Assembly: GCA_946497905.1 (NCBI GenBank)
Contig: CAMMMI010000040.1
Coordinates: forward strand, 1-15,435
From: an uncultured Clostridium sp.
GTDB taxonomy: Bacteria; Bacillota; Clostridia; TANB77; CAG-508
DNA length: 15,435 nucleotides
Direction of reading: 5' to 3'
The notes below the pieces were generated by a model that saw only the letters and a program-made list of their open reading frames with translations, was not told the DNA's origin and searched no databases. Shown here in pieces: positions 1 to 7,220 of the stretch; within the stretch, counting starts at the first letter, position 1; every line of letters begins with the position of its first letter. The translations under genes and the position numbers were made by a program.

Positions 1-825
1 AAAGAAAATCAAGAAAAAACAGAAAGTAAAGAAAAGGATATCAAACAAAAGGAAAATGAAAAAAACGATGTAACATCAAAGAAATTACCAAAAGAAGTAA
101 AAAGTAGAATTTTAAAAAATCTCTTAGTAGCAGTAATGGTAGTAGCATATTTTCTAATATTAATATTAGCACATCAAAATATGAGACCAGAAAGATTAGC
201 AGGAGACATAGAAATATTTGCGATAGCATATTTAGTATCTGGATTAATTGTTTTAGAAAGAGCATATAAAAAAGATGACGGAAAATTAGCAATTACATCT
301 ATAGAACTACTAGTTTTATCGTTTCACACATTGTCTATTAATCACATGGTTAATATATTAAAAAGTGATTTTAGTACATATTTATTAATATCATCAGGAG
401 CATTTTCAATATATTTTATTTTAAAAACAATAATTATATATACAAAGGATAGAAAACAATATCTAAATAGTTTGAGTGATATTTCTGAAATAGTAAATGA
501 AGATAAGCCAATTATAAAGGAAGCAACTAAAAAGACAAAAAAAGCTAATGTTGTAAACAATGAAAATGATATTAAAACACAAGGAAAAAAAGATATTAGT
601 AAAAAGAAAAGTAACTTAAAAGATAATGACAATAAAAAAGATAAAGCAAACAAAACAGCAAATAAAAGAATAAACAGTAAGAAAGATGTAGTAGAGGGCA
701 AAAAAACTACAACACAAAAAAATAAAGTAATAAAAGATACTAATAAGAAAGAAAACGAAAAGTTAAATACAAAAAAAGCAAAAACAACTCAAAAAAATAA
801 AAAAGAGGTAAATAAAAATGATTAA
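1..825 (+). CDS. Unrecognised membrane protein with a lysine-rich tail (5' end outside window)
   Basis: I do not recognise this protein. The reading frame is open from base 1, so the start lies upstream and 274 residues are visible; the ATG at 136 falls inside the first membrane segment and is unlikely to be the true start. The visible part has a charged Lys/Glu/Asn-rich N-terminal stretch (about 1-38), four likely membrane segments (about 41-58, 69-86, 96-113 and 125-147), and a low-complexity tail from about 170 to the end made almost entirely of Lys, Asn, Thr, Asp and Glu with many KK pairs. The tail is strongly basic and probably disordered and cytoplasmic, which could suit contact with nucleic acid, ribosomes or acidic lipids (inference only). 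Its stop overlaps the yicC start by 8 bases, so the two are probably translationally coupled. Confidence 0.75.
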   Translation, partial: KENQEKTESKEKDIKQKENEKNDVTSKKLPKEVKSRILKNLLVAVMVVAYFLILILAHQNMRPERLAGDIEIFAIAYLVSGLIVLERAYKKDDGKLAITSIELLVLSFHTLSINHMVNILKSDFSTYLLISSGAFSIYFILKTIIIYTKDRKQYLNSLSDISEIVNEDKPIIKEATKKTKKANVVNNENDIKTQGKKDISKKKSNLKDNDNKKDKANKTANKRINSKKDVVEGKKTTTQKNKVIKDTNKKENEKLNTKKAKTTQKNKKEVNKND

Positions 826-1693
826 AAGTATGACTGGATATGGAAAAGCCAATATTTCAAAAAATCAAAGAACTTATCAAATAGAAATAAAAAGTGTTAA
901 TCATAGGTACTTAGATATAAGCATAAAAATGCCAAGAGCAATTAGTTATTTAGAAGAAGATATAAAAAATTGTATTTCAAGTAAATTAAAAAGAGGAAAA
1001 GTAGATGTTTTTATAACTTTTGAAAACAATTCTTCAGAAGGGAAAAATATAAAAATCAATACAGAAATCGCAAAGTTATATATAGATGAATTAAAACGAT
1101 TAGCAGAAAAAGAAAATATTAATTCAAATATAGAAGTAACAGAAATATCAAAATATCCAGATGTTTTAAGTATTCACAATGAACAAGATGATGAAATAAT
1201 AAGGCAAGAAACCTTAGAAGCTGTTAATGTAGCAGTAAATCATTTAATTAATATGAGAGAAGTAGAAGGAAATAAAATATCAACAGATTTATTAAATAGG
1301 ATACAAGACATAAAACAAAAAATTACAGAAATATCTTCATTATCTACTGGACTTATTAAAGATTATGTAGTAAAATTAGAAACAAGAATAAAAGAATTAT
1401 TACAAAATCAAGAAATAGACGAATCAAGACTAGCACAAGAAGTTGTAATTTATGCTGATAAATGTTCAGTTGAAGAAGAGATTACAAGACTAGATAGTCA
1501 TATATCACAATTTAGTAATTTATTGAATTCAAATGAAGCTGTAGGAAAAAAATTAGACTTTATAATTCAAGAAATGAACAGGGAAACTAATACGATAGGT
1601 TCAAAGGCAAATAACTTAGAAATAACAAATGATGTTATAGACATAAAAACACAAATAGAAAACATAAGAGAGCAAGTACAAAATATAGAATAG
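818..1693 (+). CDS. yicC: YicC/YloC family endoribonuclease
   Basis: This is a 291-residue protein of the YicC/YloC family, whose members are reported to be endoribonucleases acting in RNA turnover. The N-terminus MIKSMTGYGKA is the family signature. The C-terminal DUF1732 region (about 200-291) is also clear, with DESRLAQEVVIYADK, then KLDFIIQEMNRETNTIGSKA, then the terminal REQVQNIE. The length is usual for the family. The start at 818 overlaps the preceding gene by 8 bases and has a purine-rich site (AAAGAGG) just upstream. In Bacillus and Clostridia this gene leads the cluster with remA, gmk and rpoZ, as it does here, and remA follows after 13 bases. No broken motif is visible. The family assignment is secure; the exact RNA targets cannot be read from the sequence. 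Confidence 0.95.
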   Translation: MIKSMTGYGKANISKNQRTYQIEIKSVNHRYLDISIKMPRAISYLEEDIKNCISSKLKRGKVDVFITFENNSSEGKNIKINTEIAKLYIDELKRLAEKENINSNIEVTEISKYPDVLSIHNEQDDEIIRQETLEAVNVAVNHLINMREVEGNKISTDLLNRIQDIKQKITEISSLSTGLIKDYVVKLETRIKELLQNQEIDESRLAQEVVIYADKCSVEEEITRLDSHISQFSNLLNSNEAVGKKLDFIIQEMNRETNTIGSKANNLEITNDVIDIKTQIENIREQVQNIE

Positions 1694-1706
1694 AAAGGAT
1701 GATTTT

Positions 1707-1988
1707 ATGCAATTAGTAAATATTGGATTTGGAAATATAGTTTCCGCAGAAAGAATTGTAGCAATAGTTAGCCCAGAGTCAGCACCAATAAAAAGAATGG
1801 TACAAGAAGCAAAAGATAATAAAACAGCTGTAGATGCTACATATGGAAGAAGGACAAGAGCAGTATTGATTATGGATTCTGGACATATAATATTATCAGC
1901 AGTTCAACCAGAAACAGTAGGTGGAAGAATAGATAAGACAATATCACAAGAAGAAATTAATAAACAATTAGTAGAAAATTCAAAATAA
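1707..1988 (+). CDS. remA: RemA family regulator (DUF370)
   Basis: This 93-residue protein matches the RemA/YlzA (DUF370) family. In Bacillus subtilis RemA is an oligomeric DNA-binding activator of biofilm matrix and osmoprotection genes; in Clostridia the family is conserved but its targets are less clear. Visible family features are the N-terminal VNIGFGNIV, the segment ERIVAIVSPESAPIKR with its conserved arginine, DATYGRRTRAVLIMDSGH in the middle, and SAVQPETV near the C-terminus. A good ribosome site (AAAGGA) precedes the ATG by about 8 bases. The gene sits 13 bases after yicC and about 20 bases before rpoZ, so it is almost certainly cotranscribed. The family call is firm; a matrix role in this organism is not shown by the sequence. 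Confidence 0.93.
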   Translation: MQLVNIGFGNIVSAERIVAIVSPESAPIKRMVQEAKDNKTAVDATYGRRTRAVLIMDSGHIILSAVQPETVGGRIDKTISQEEINKQLVENSK

Positions 1989-2008
1989 TATGTTAGGAGG
2001 ATTTTTTT

Positions 2009-2197
2009 ATGATAGTAAAACCAAGTGTTACAGAATTGCTAACAAAAGCAAGTAACAGATATGAATTAGTTATTGCAACAGCAAGAAGAGCTAGACAAAT
2101 AGCAGAAGGTTCAGAAATATTAACAAAAGTGAAAGAAGAATCACCAGTGACATTAGCAGCAAATGAGATTGCTGAAGGGAAGGTAACAATATGTTAG
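2009..2197 (+). CDS. rpoZ: DNA-directed RNA polymerase omega subunit
   Basis: This 62-residue protein is the small omega subunit of RNA polymerase, which helps fold and hold the beta' subunit. The hallmark stretch is present: a short N-terminal segment, then NRYELVIATARRARQIAEG at about 16-34, then SPVTLAANEIAEGK, which corresponds to the conserved helix and the ALxEIxxGK-type end. The length is typical for low-GC Gram-positives. A strong ribosome site (TAGGAGG) lies upstream. The stop TAG overlaps the gmk start (ATGTTAG, 2191-2197), so gmk translation is probably coupled to rpoZ. In the order I know from Bacillus and many Clostridia, gmk comes before rpoZ; here the two are swapped. Confidence 0.93.
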   Translation: MIVKPSVTELLTKASNRYELVIATARRARQIAEGSEILTKVKEESPVTLAANEIAEGKVTIC

Positions 2198-2757
2198 TAA
2201 TTTTATCAGGAGTGTCTGGTTCAGGTAAGGACACTATAAAAAAAGAACTTATTAAAAGGATGAAAGATGTTATATCATTACCTTCATATACTTCTAGAAA
2301 GCCAAGAGAAGACGAAGAAGAGGGAGTACAATATCATTTTGTTAGTAAAGAAGAATTTGAAGAAAGAATAAGAAATAATGAATTTTATGAGTATGATGTA
2401 CATCATGAAAACTATTATGGCACTTCAAGAAAATTGTTAAATGAGAAAATAGCCAGCGGAAAAATAATTGTTAAAGATATAGAAGTTAATGGGACAGAAA
2501 ATTTAATTAATTTATTGAAAGATGAAACAAAATTAGTAACTATATTTTTAAAAGTCGATAAAGACGAATTAAGAAGACGTTTAATAGAAAGAGATAAAAA
2601 CATAACTGAGGATGAAATACAATTAAGACTAGGAAGACAAGAATACGAGGAATCAAAAATTAAGTTATATGATTATGTGATAAAAAATGATGATTTAGAA
2701 AAAACAGTTCAAATAATTATGACAATTATAGAAAATGAAAATAAGTTAGAAAAATAG
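2191..2757 (+). CDS. gmk: Guanylate kinase
   Basis: This 188-residue enzyme phosphorylates GMP to GDP with ATP, an essential step in GTP, dGTP and (p)ppGpp supply. The P-loop is GVSGSGKD at 7-14; an Asp follows the P-loop Lys where Gly or Ser is more usual. The GMP-binding loop is present as S32, R36 and R39 in SYTSRKPR, followed by GVQYHFV (Y48), E67, and NYYGTS at 74-79. The acidic element KDIEVNG corresponds to the usual LDID-QG. The C-terminal lid region has RRRLIERDKN. Length and motif order agree with the family, and I see no missing catalytic residue. It overlaps rpoZ by 7 bases and is the last gene before a hairpin at 2791-2830. The sequence is somewhat divergent from textbook Gmk, but the function is very likely intact. 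Confidence 0.92.
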   Translation: MLVILSGVSGSGKDTIKKELIKRMKDVISLPSYTSRKPREDEEEGVQYHFVSKEEFEERIRNNEFYEYDVHHENYYGTSRKLLNEKIASGKIIVKDIEVNGTENLINLLKDETKLVTIFLKVDKDELRRRLIERDKNITEDEIQLRLGRQEYEESKIKLYDYVIKNDDLEKTVQIIMTIIENENKLEK

Positions 2758-2790
2758 AAATATAATTATTTTCAATGCGATGATTTTGAT

Positions 2791-2830
2791 AACTGAGATA
2801 AAAACTTTATAAGTTTCGTGTCTCAGTTTT
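2791..2830 (+). terminator. Probable rho-independent terminator after gmk
   Basis: AACTGAGA at 2791-2798 pairs perfectly with TCTCAGTT at 2821-2828, and an inner stem AAACTT (2802-2807)/AAGTTT (2811-2816) caps it with a three-base loop. The run of T after the stem is short (four, then AATGTTT), so termination may be incomplete. It lies 33 bases after the gmk stop and before the separately promoted ATPase gene, which fits the end of the yicC-remA-rpoZ-gmk transcript. Confidence 0.7.
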
Positions 2831-2899
2831 AATGTTTGTATCTGTTTACGAAGCATTTTTTATACAATATGAAACAATATAAAACATATAATTTAAAGT

Positions 2900-3004
2900 A
2901 ATTTTGTGATTTTTAGAAATAAAACGTGTAGAATTTTGTGCAATAACACAGAAATTTTAATGGAGTTTTGTGAAAATAGCATTGCATATTGATAGAATTT
3001 TGTG
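2900..3004 (+). repeat. Four 9-bp direct repeats at exact 32-bp intervals
   Basis: The word AATTTTGTG occurs at 2900-2908, 2932-2940 and 2996-3004, and as AGTTTTGTG at 2964-2972. The start-to-start distance is 32 bp in all three steps, close to three turns of B-DNA, so all copies would face the same side of the helix. The 23-bp intervals between copies are not conserved. The last copy ends with the TG of a TGnTATAAT extended -10 element. This looks like an operator array for an oligomeric regulator (inference). No fifth copy is found at the next 32-bp position on either side. Confidence 0.7.
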
Positions 3005-3011
3005 ATATAAT
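2982..3011 (+). promoter_or_regulatory. Extended -10 promoter of the AAA ATPase gene
   Basis: A perfect TATAAT at 3006-3011 is preceded by TG at 3003-3004, giving a textbook extended -10 element. A weak -35 candidate, TTGCAT, sits at 2982-2987 with an 18-bp spacer. Transcription would begin near 3017-3019, which places the ATG at 3012 upstream of the mRNA start and supports 3033 as the real start codon. The fourth phased repeat (2996-3004) lies inside this promoter, so a protein bound there would probably repress. Confidence 0.6.
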
Positions 3012-3032
3012 ATGTATAGGATGGTGGTATAT

Positions 3033-4373
3033 ATGGAACTTTTGAAAAGGAAGATTGATAAATATTTGGTGGAATGGAAGAATAATCCAGAGAAAAAGCC
3101 GTTAATAATAAAAGGTGCACGTCAAATAGGAAAAACAGAGTCAATTAGAAAATTTGCAAGAAATAATTATAAAAATGTTATAGAGATAAATTTTATACTA
3201 CAAAAGCAATTTAAAGATATTTTTGATGATGGGTTTGAAGTTGATACAATAATAAAAAATATCTCTTTAAAAAATCCTAATCTTGAATTTATTCCAAATG
3301 AAACACTAATATTTTTTGATGAATTACAGGATTGTATTAATTGTGCAACATCTTTGAAAGCATTTAGAGAAGATGGAAGATATGATGTTATTTGTTCAGG
3401 TTCACTTATGGGAATTAACTATAATGAAATAGAATCAAATAGTGTGGGTAATAAAGAAGATTATGAAATGTACTCAATGGATTTTGAAGAATTCCTTTGG
3501 GCTAAAGGTTATAAAGAAGAACAAATAGAAAATTTATATGAACATATGAAAAATTTAATACCATTTTCTGAAACTGAACTTTCAGTGATGTTTGATAACT
3601 TTAAAGAATATATGATAATAGGAGGAATGCCAGCAATTGTTAATTCATTTGTAAAGAATAATAATTATAGCGGAACATTAAAAATGCAAAAACAAATTAT
3701 TCAAGATTATGAAGAAGATATAACAAAATATGCTGGAGGATTAGATCAAGGTAAAATTCTTAATGTATATCGTAAAATACCAGTTTTTTTAGGAAATGAA
3801 AATAAAAAATTTCAAATTTCAAAAGTAGAAAATGGAGCGAGAAGTAGAGAATATATCGGTACAATAGATTGGTTAAATAATGCAGGAATTATTAATGTTT
3901 GTTACTGTTTAGAACAACCAGAACTTCCACTTGGTGGAAACTATAATCCTGATAATTATAGAATTTATTTTAGTGATACAGGCTTGCTAATTGGTTCTTT
4001 AGATGAAGAAGCTCAAGATGACTTAAGATATAATAAAAATTTTAATACATATAAAGGTGCAATTTATGAAAATATAATTAGTGATATGCTTGTAAAGCAA
4101 GGATATAAACTGTATTTTTATAAAAATGAAAAAGGGACGATAGAAATGGATTTCTTTGTAAGAGATAAAAAGTCATTGATACCAATTGAAGTAAAAGCAA
4201 ACGATGGAGCTACAGTTTCTTTAAACAATTTAATAGAAAACAAAAAGTATAAAGATATTGAATATGGGATTAAATTTGGATATAAAAATATAGGTTTCAA
4301 TGGAAAATTTTATACATATCCATATTTCTTAACTTTTTTATTAAAAAGACTTTTGAAAGAGAAAAATAATTAA
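3033..4373 (+). CDS. AAA ATPase with DUF4143 and nuclease-like C-terminus
   Basis: This 446-residue protein belongs to the widespread AAA (AAA_14)/DUF4143 family, whose members have a P-loop ATPase domain and a C-terminal part resembling PD-(D/E)xK nucleases. Their biological role is poorly known. The opening LKRKIDKYLVEWKNNPEKK leads into Walker A GARQIGKT (28-35). Walker B is IFFDELQD, with the acidic pair at D96-E97. Next come a sensor-like CSGSLMG, the DUF4143 core with SDTGLLIG, and the nuclease-like EMDFF (E371, D373) and IEVKA (E386, K388). I chose ATG 3033 because GGTGG precedes it and because the -10 box ends just before the ATG at 3012; starts at 3012 or 3021 would add 7 or 4 residues. 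The gene has its own promoter and lies between gmk and priA, which are usually closer in one cluster, so it looks like an inserted accessory gene. Confidence 0.88.
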   Translation: MELLKRKIDKYLVEWKNNPEKKPLIIKGARQIGKTESIRKFARNNYKNVIEINFILQKQFKDIFDDGFEVDTIIKNISLKNPNLEFIPNETLIFFDELQDCINCATSLKAFREDGRYDVICSGSLMGINYNEIESNSVGNKEDYEMYSMDFEEFLWAKGYKEEQIENLYEHMKNLIPFSETELSVMFDNFKEYMIIGGMPAIVNSFVKNNNYSGTLKMQKQIIQDYEEDITKYAGGLDQGKILNVYRKIPVFLGNENKKFQISKVENGARSREYIGTIDWLNNAGIINVCYCLEQPELPLGGNYNPDNYRIYFSDTGLLIGSLDEEAQDDLRYNKNFNTYKGAIYENIISDMLVKQGYKLYFYKNEKGTIEMDFFVRDKKSLIPIEVKANDGATVSLNNLIENKKYKDIEYGIKFGYKNIGFNGKFYTYPYFLTFLLKRLLKEKNN

Positions 4374-4398
4374 AATTAGTAATATACAAGGAGAAAAA

Positions 4399-6699
4399 AT
4401 GGTTGCAGAAGTAATAATAAATAGAACAGCAAAAAAACTAAATACAACATTTGATTACAATATCCCCAAAGAGCTAGAAGACTATATAGTAGTAGGAAGT
4501 AAAGTACTAGTACCATTTGGAAAAGGAGAAAAACTAGAAGAAGGATTTGTAATAAAAATAAAAGAAAAATCAGAATATCAAATAAAAGACATCAAAAAAA
4601 TAGAAGACAACTTAACAGACAAGCAAATAGCATTAGCAAAATGGATGGCAAAAAGATATTTTTGCAACATATCTGATTGTATAAAATTAATGTTAACACC
4701 AGGAACTAGAACAAAAAACAAAGAAAAACGAATACAAGACAAAACAATAAACATAGTATATTTAGGAAAAGACATAGGAAAAATAGATTATGATATAGAA
4801 ACAGGAAAAATAAAATCAGAAAAACAAAAAAGAATATTAGAATTCATAAAAAATAACGAAGGTTCAACAATACAAGAAATAGAAATGTTTACAGACTGTT
4901 CAAGAGCCATAATAAATACATTGATAAAAAATGGATATTTAGAAATAATCGAAAAAAAAGTAGAAAGAGATCCACTTGTAAACAAGGTAGCAAATAAGAC
5001 AAACAAATTAGTTTTAACAGATGAACAAAAAACTGCCTATGAAAAAGTAAAAAAGGCAATTGATAAAAATGTGTATGAGCAATTTTTGCTATATGGAGTA
5101 ACAGGTTCAGGAAAAACAGAAATATATTTGCAATTAATAGAAGATGTAATAAATAAAGAAAAAACAGCTATTATATTAGTTCCTGAAATATCACTAACAC
5201 CACAAATTTTAGAGAGATTTATATCAAGATTTGGAAAAGAAAAAATAGCAATATTACATAGCAAATTATCAATAGGAGAAAGACATGATGAATGGGAAAA
5301 GATAAGACAAGGAAAGTCAAAAATAGTAATAGGAGCAAGATCAGCAATATTTGCACCAGTAAAAAATTTAGGAATTATAATAATAGACGAAGAACATGAT
5401 AGCTCATATAAATCAGAAGTAACACCAAAATACCAAGCAAAAGAGATAGCAAAATATTTAGCGAAAGAAAATAAATGTCCATTATTATTAGGTAGTGCAA
5501 CACCAGACATATCAACATATTACAAATCTATTTCAGATACAAATTCAGAAATAGAGATTGAAACACTTTCAAAATCAGAGTTAGAAAAACAAACAAAAAA
5601 AGAAAAAATAACTTTACTAAAATTGACAAAAAGGGCTAATAAGTCATCATTACCAAGTGTTGAAATAGTAGACTTAAAAGAAGAACTAGCAAATGGAAAC
5701 AGGTCAATGCTAAGTTTAGAGCTATATTCACAAATAGAAGAAAACATAAAAAATAAAAAGCAAACAATATTATTTTTAAACAGAAGAGGATATTCAACGT
5801 TTATTATGTGTAGAAACTGTGGCTATACAGTAAAATGTAAAAATTGTAATATCAGTATGACATATCATAGTTATGAAAATAAGTTAAAATGTCATTATTG
5901 TGGAAATGAAGAAAAACTAGTTACAGTATGTCCAGAATGCCATAGTGATAAAATAAGATATTTTGGAACAGGAACTCAAAAATTAGAACAAGAAATACAT
6001 AAACAATTCCCAAATGCTTCAATTATAAGAATGGATGTGGATACTGTTACAAAGAAAAATTCTCATGAAGAAATATTAAATAAATTCAAAAATGAAAATA
6101 TAGATATTTTAATAGGAACACAAATGGTAGTAAAAGGACATCATTTTCCAAATGTAACATTAGTAGGTGTTATTGCAGCAGATAGTTCACTAAATATAGA
6201 TGATTATAGAGCAAGTGAAAGGACTTTTCAAATATTAACACAGGTTGCAGGAAGAGCAGGGAGGGAAAATCTACCAGGAAAAGTAATAATTCAAACATAT
6301 AATCCATCAGAATTTAGTATTCAATGTGCAAAAAAACAAAATTACGATTTATTTTTTGAAACTGAAATAGCAATAAGAAAACAGTTGAAATATCCTCCAT
6401 TTTGCGATATAATAGTAATTGGATTTAACAGCGAAAAAGAAGAAGATATAAAAAGAACAAGTAATATAATATATCAATATTTAAGTACTAGCCTAGACAA
6501 GACAAAATTTGTAATATTCAAACCAATGCCATCACCAATAGACAAAATACAAAATAAATACAGATGGAGAATAATTATAAAAGGATGTATGAACGAAGAA
6601 GCCAATAAAGTATTTAACAGTTGTTTAAAGGAAATATATAAAACAAATTTAAAAACAACAAGAATAACAATTGATGTAAATCCAAATAATATGATGTAA
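4399..6699 (+). CDS. priA: Primosomal protein N' (replication restart helicase PriA)
   Basis: This 766-residue protein is PriA, the superfamily 2 DNA helicase that recognises stalled forks and reloads the replisome. It begins with the DNA-binding domain typical of PriA (VAEVIINRTAKKLNTTFDY, then VLVPFGKG). The helicase core has Walker A GVTGSGKT (233-240), the DEEH box (330-333) and LLGSATPD. Eight cysteines at 471, 474, 480, 483, 498, 501, 511 and 514 form the two zinc sites that distinguish PriA. Later motifs include GTQMVVKGHHFP, a DYRASERTFQ segment and QVAGRAGR. The length is normal and no gap is seen. AAGGAG lies just upstream of the start. It begins 25 bases after the ATPase gene and is followed after 20 bases by def, as in the conserved priA-def-fmt cluster. 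No separate promoter is evident, so readthrough from the ATPase promoter is possible. Confidence 0.97.
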   Translation: MVAEVIINRTAKKLNTTFDYNIPKELEDYIVVGSKVLVPFGKGEKLEEGFVIKIKEKSEYQIKDIKKIEDNLTDKQIALAKWMAKRYFCNISDCIKLMLTPGTRTKNKEKRIQDKTINIVYLGKDIGKIDYDIETGKIKSEKQKRILEFIKNNEGSTIQEIEMFTDCSRAIINTLIKNGYLEIIEKKVERDPLVNKVANKTNKLVLTDEQKTAYEKVKKAIDKNVYEQFLLYGVTGSGKTEIYLQLIEDVINKEKTAIILVPEISLTPQILERFISRFGKEKIAILHSKLSIGERHDEWEKIRQGKSKIVIGARSAIFAPVKNLGIIIIDEEHDSSYKSEVTPKYQAKEIAKYLAKENKCPLLLGSATPDISTYYKSISDTNSEIEIETLSKSELEKQTKKEKITLLKLTKRANKSSLPSVEIVDLKEELANGNRSMLSLELYSQIEENIKNKKQTILFLNRRGYSTFIMCRNCGYTVKCKNCNISMTYHSYENKLKCHYCGNEEKLVTVCPECHSDKIRYFGTGTQKLEQEIHKQFPNASIIRMDVDTVTKKNSHEEILNKFKNENIDILIGTQMVVKGHHFPNVTLVGVIAADSSLNIDDYRASERTFQILTQVAGRAGRENLPGKVIIQTYNPSEFSIQCAKKQNYDLFFETEIAIRKQLKYPPFCDIIVIGFNSEKEEDIKRTSNIIYQYLSTSLDKTKFVIFKPMPSPIDKIQNKYRWRIIIKGCMNEEANKVFNSCLKEIYKTNLKTTRITIDVNPNNMM

Positions 6700-6719
6700 C
6701 AAGATAGGGGGAAGAATAA

Positions 6720-7196
6720 ATGGCAATTAGAAATATAAGACAAGAAGGAGACGAGATTCTAAAAAAGAAATCTAGAGAAGTAGAAATAATTGATGAAAAA
6801 TTACAAACATTAATAGATGACATGATAGAAACAATGCATAAATACAATGGGGTAGGACTAGCAGCGGTTCAAGTAGGAATTTTAAAAAGAGTTATAGTAA
6901 TAGACTTATATGATGACAATGGACCAATAGTCTTAATAAATCCAGTCATAATAAAAACAAAAGGAGAACAAGAAGTAGACGAAGGATGTTTAAGTTTCCC
7001 AAACAAATTTGCAAAAGTAAAAAGACCAGCAGAAGTAGTAGCAGAATACATAGATAGAGAAGGAAAAAGAATGAGAGTAAAAGCAAAAGAATTACTAGCA
7101 CAAGCAATAGCACATGAAGTAGATCACTTAAATGGAGAGTTATTTGTAGAAAAAATGATACCAGGAACATTAGAATATATAGAGCCAGAAAAATAA
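6720..7196 (+). CDS. def: Peptide deformylase
   Basis: This 158-residue metalloenzyme removes the formyl group from the N-terminal methionine of new proteins at the ribosome exit. The three family motifs are intact: GVGLAAVQVG at 44-53 (motif 1), EGCLS at 88-92 with metal ligand C90 (motif 2), and HEVDH at 132-136 with ligands H132 and H136 and catalytic E133 (motif 3). Cys rather than Arg/Met in the surroundings and the short length suggest the compact bacterial type; I do not assign type 1 or 2 with certainty. The ribosome site AGGGGGAAG sits about 5 bases before ATG 6720. The gene lies between priA and fmt, the enzyme pair that adds and removes the formyl group, and is very probably cotranscribed with both. 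Confidence 0.96.
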   Translation: MAIRNIRQEGDEILKKKSREVEIIDEKLQTLIDDMIETMHKYNGVGLAAVQVGILKRVIVIDLYDDNGPIVLINPVIIKTKGEQEVDEGCLSFPNKFAKVKRPAEVVAEYIDREGKRMRVKAKELLAQAIAHEVDHLNGELFVEKMIPGTLEYIEPEK

Positions 7197-7220
7197 TAGA
7201 GAAAAAGGAGAAGAAGATAG

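Noticed and set aside
2900..3004. The 32-bp-spaced repeats as a small CRISPR array
   Set aside because: The conserved word is only 9 bp with 23-bp intervals, far shorter than CRISPR repeats and spacers, and there is no cas gene. It overlaps a promoter instead.
3012..3032. ATG at 3012 as the start of the ATPase gene
   Set aside because: It directly follows the last base of a TATAAT -10 box, so it would lie upstream of the transcription start. ATG 3033 has GGTGG before it and begins at the conserved domain.
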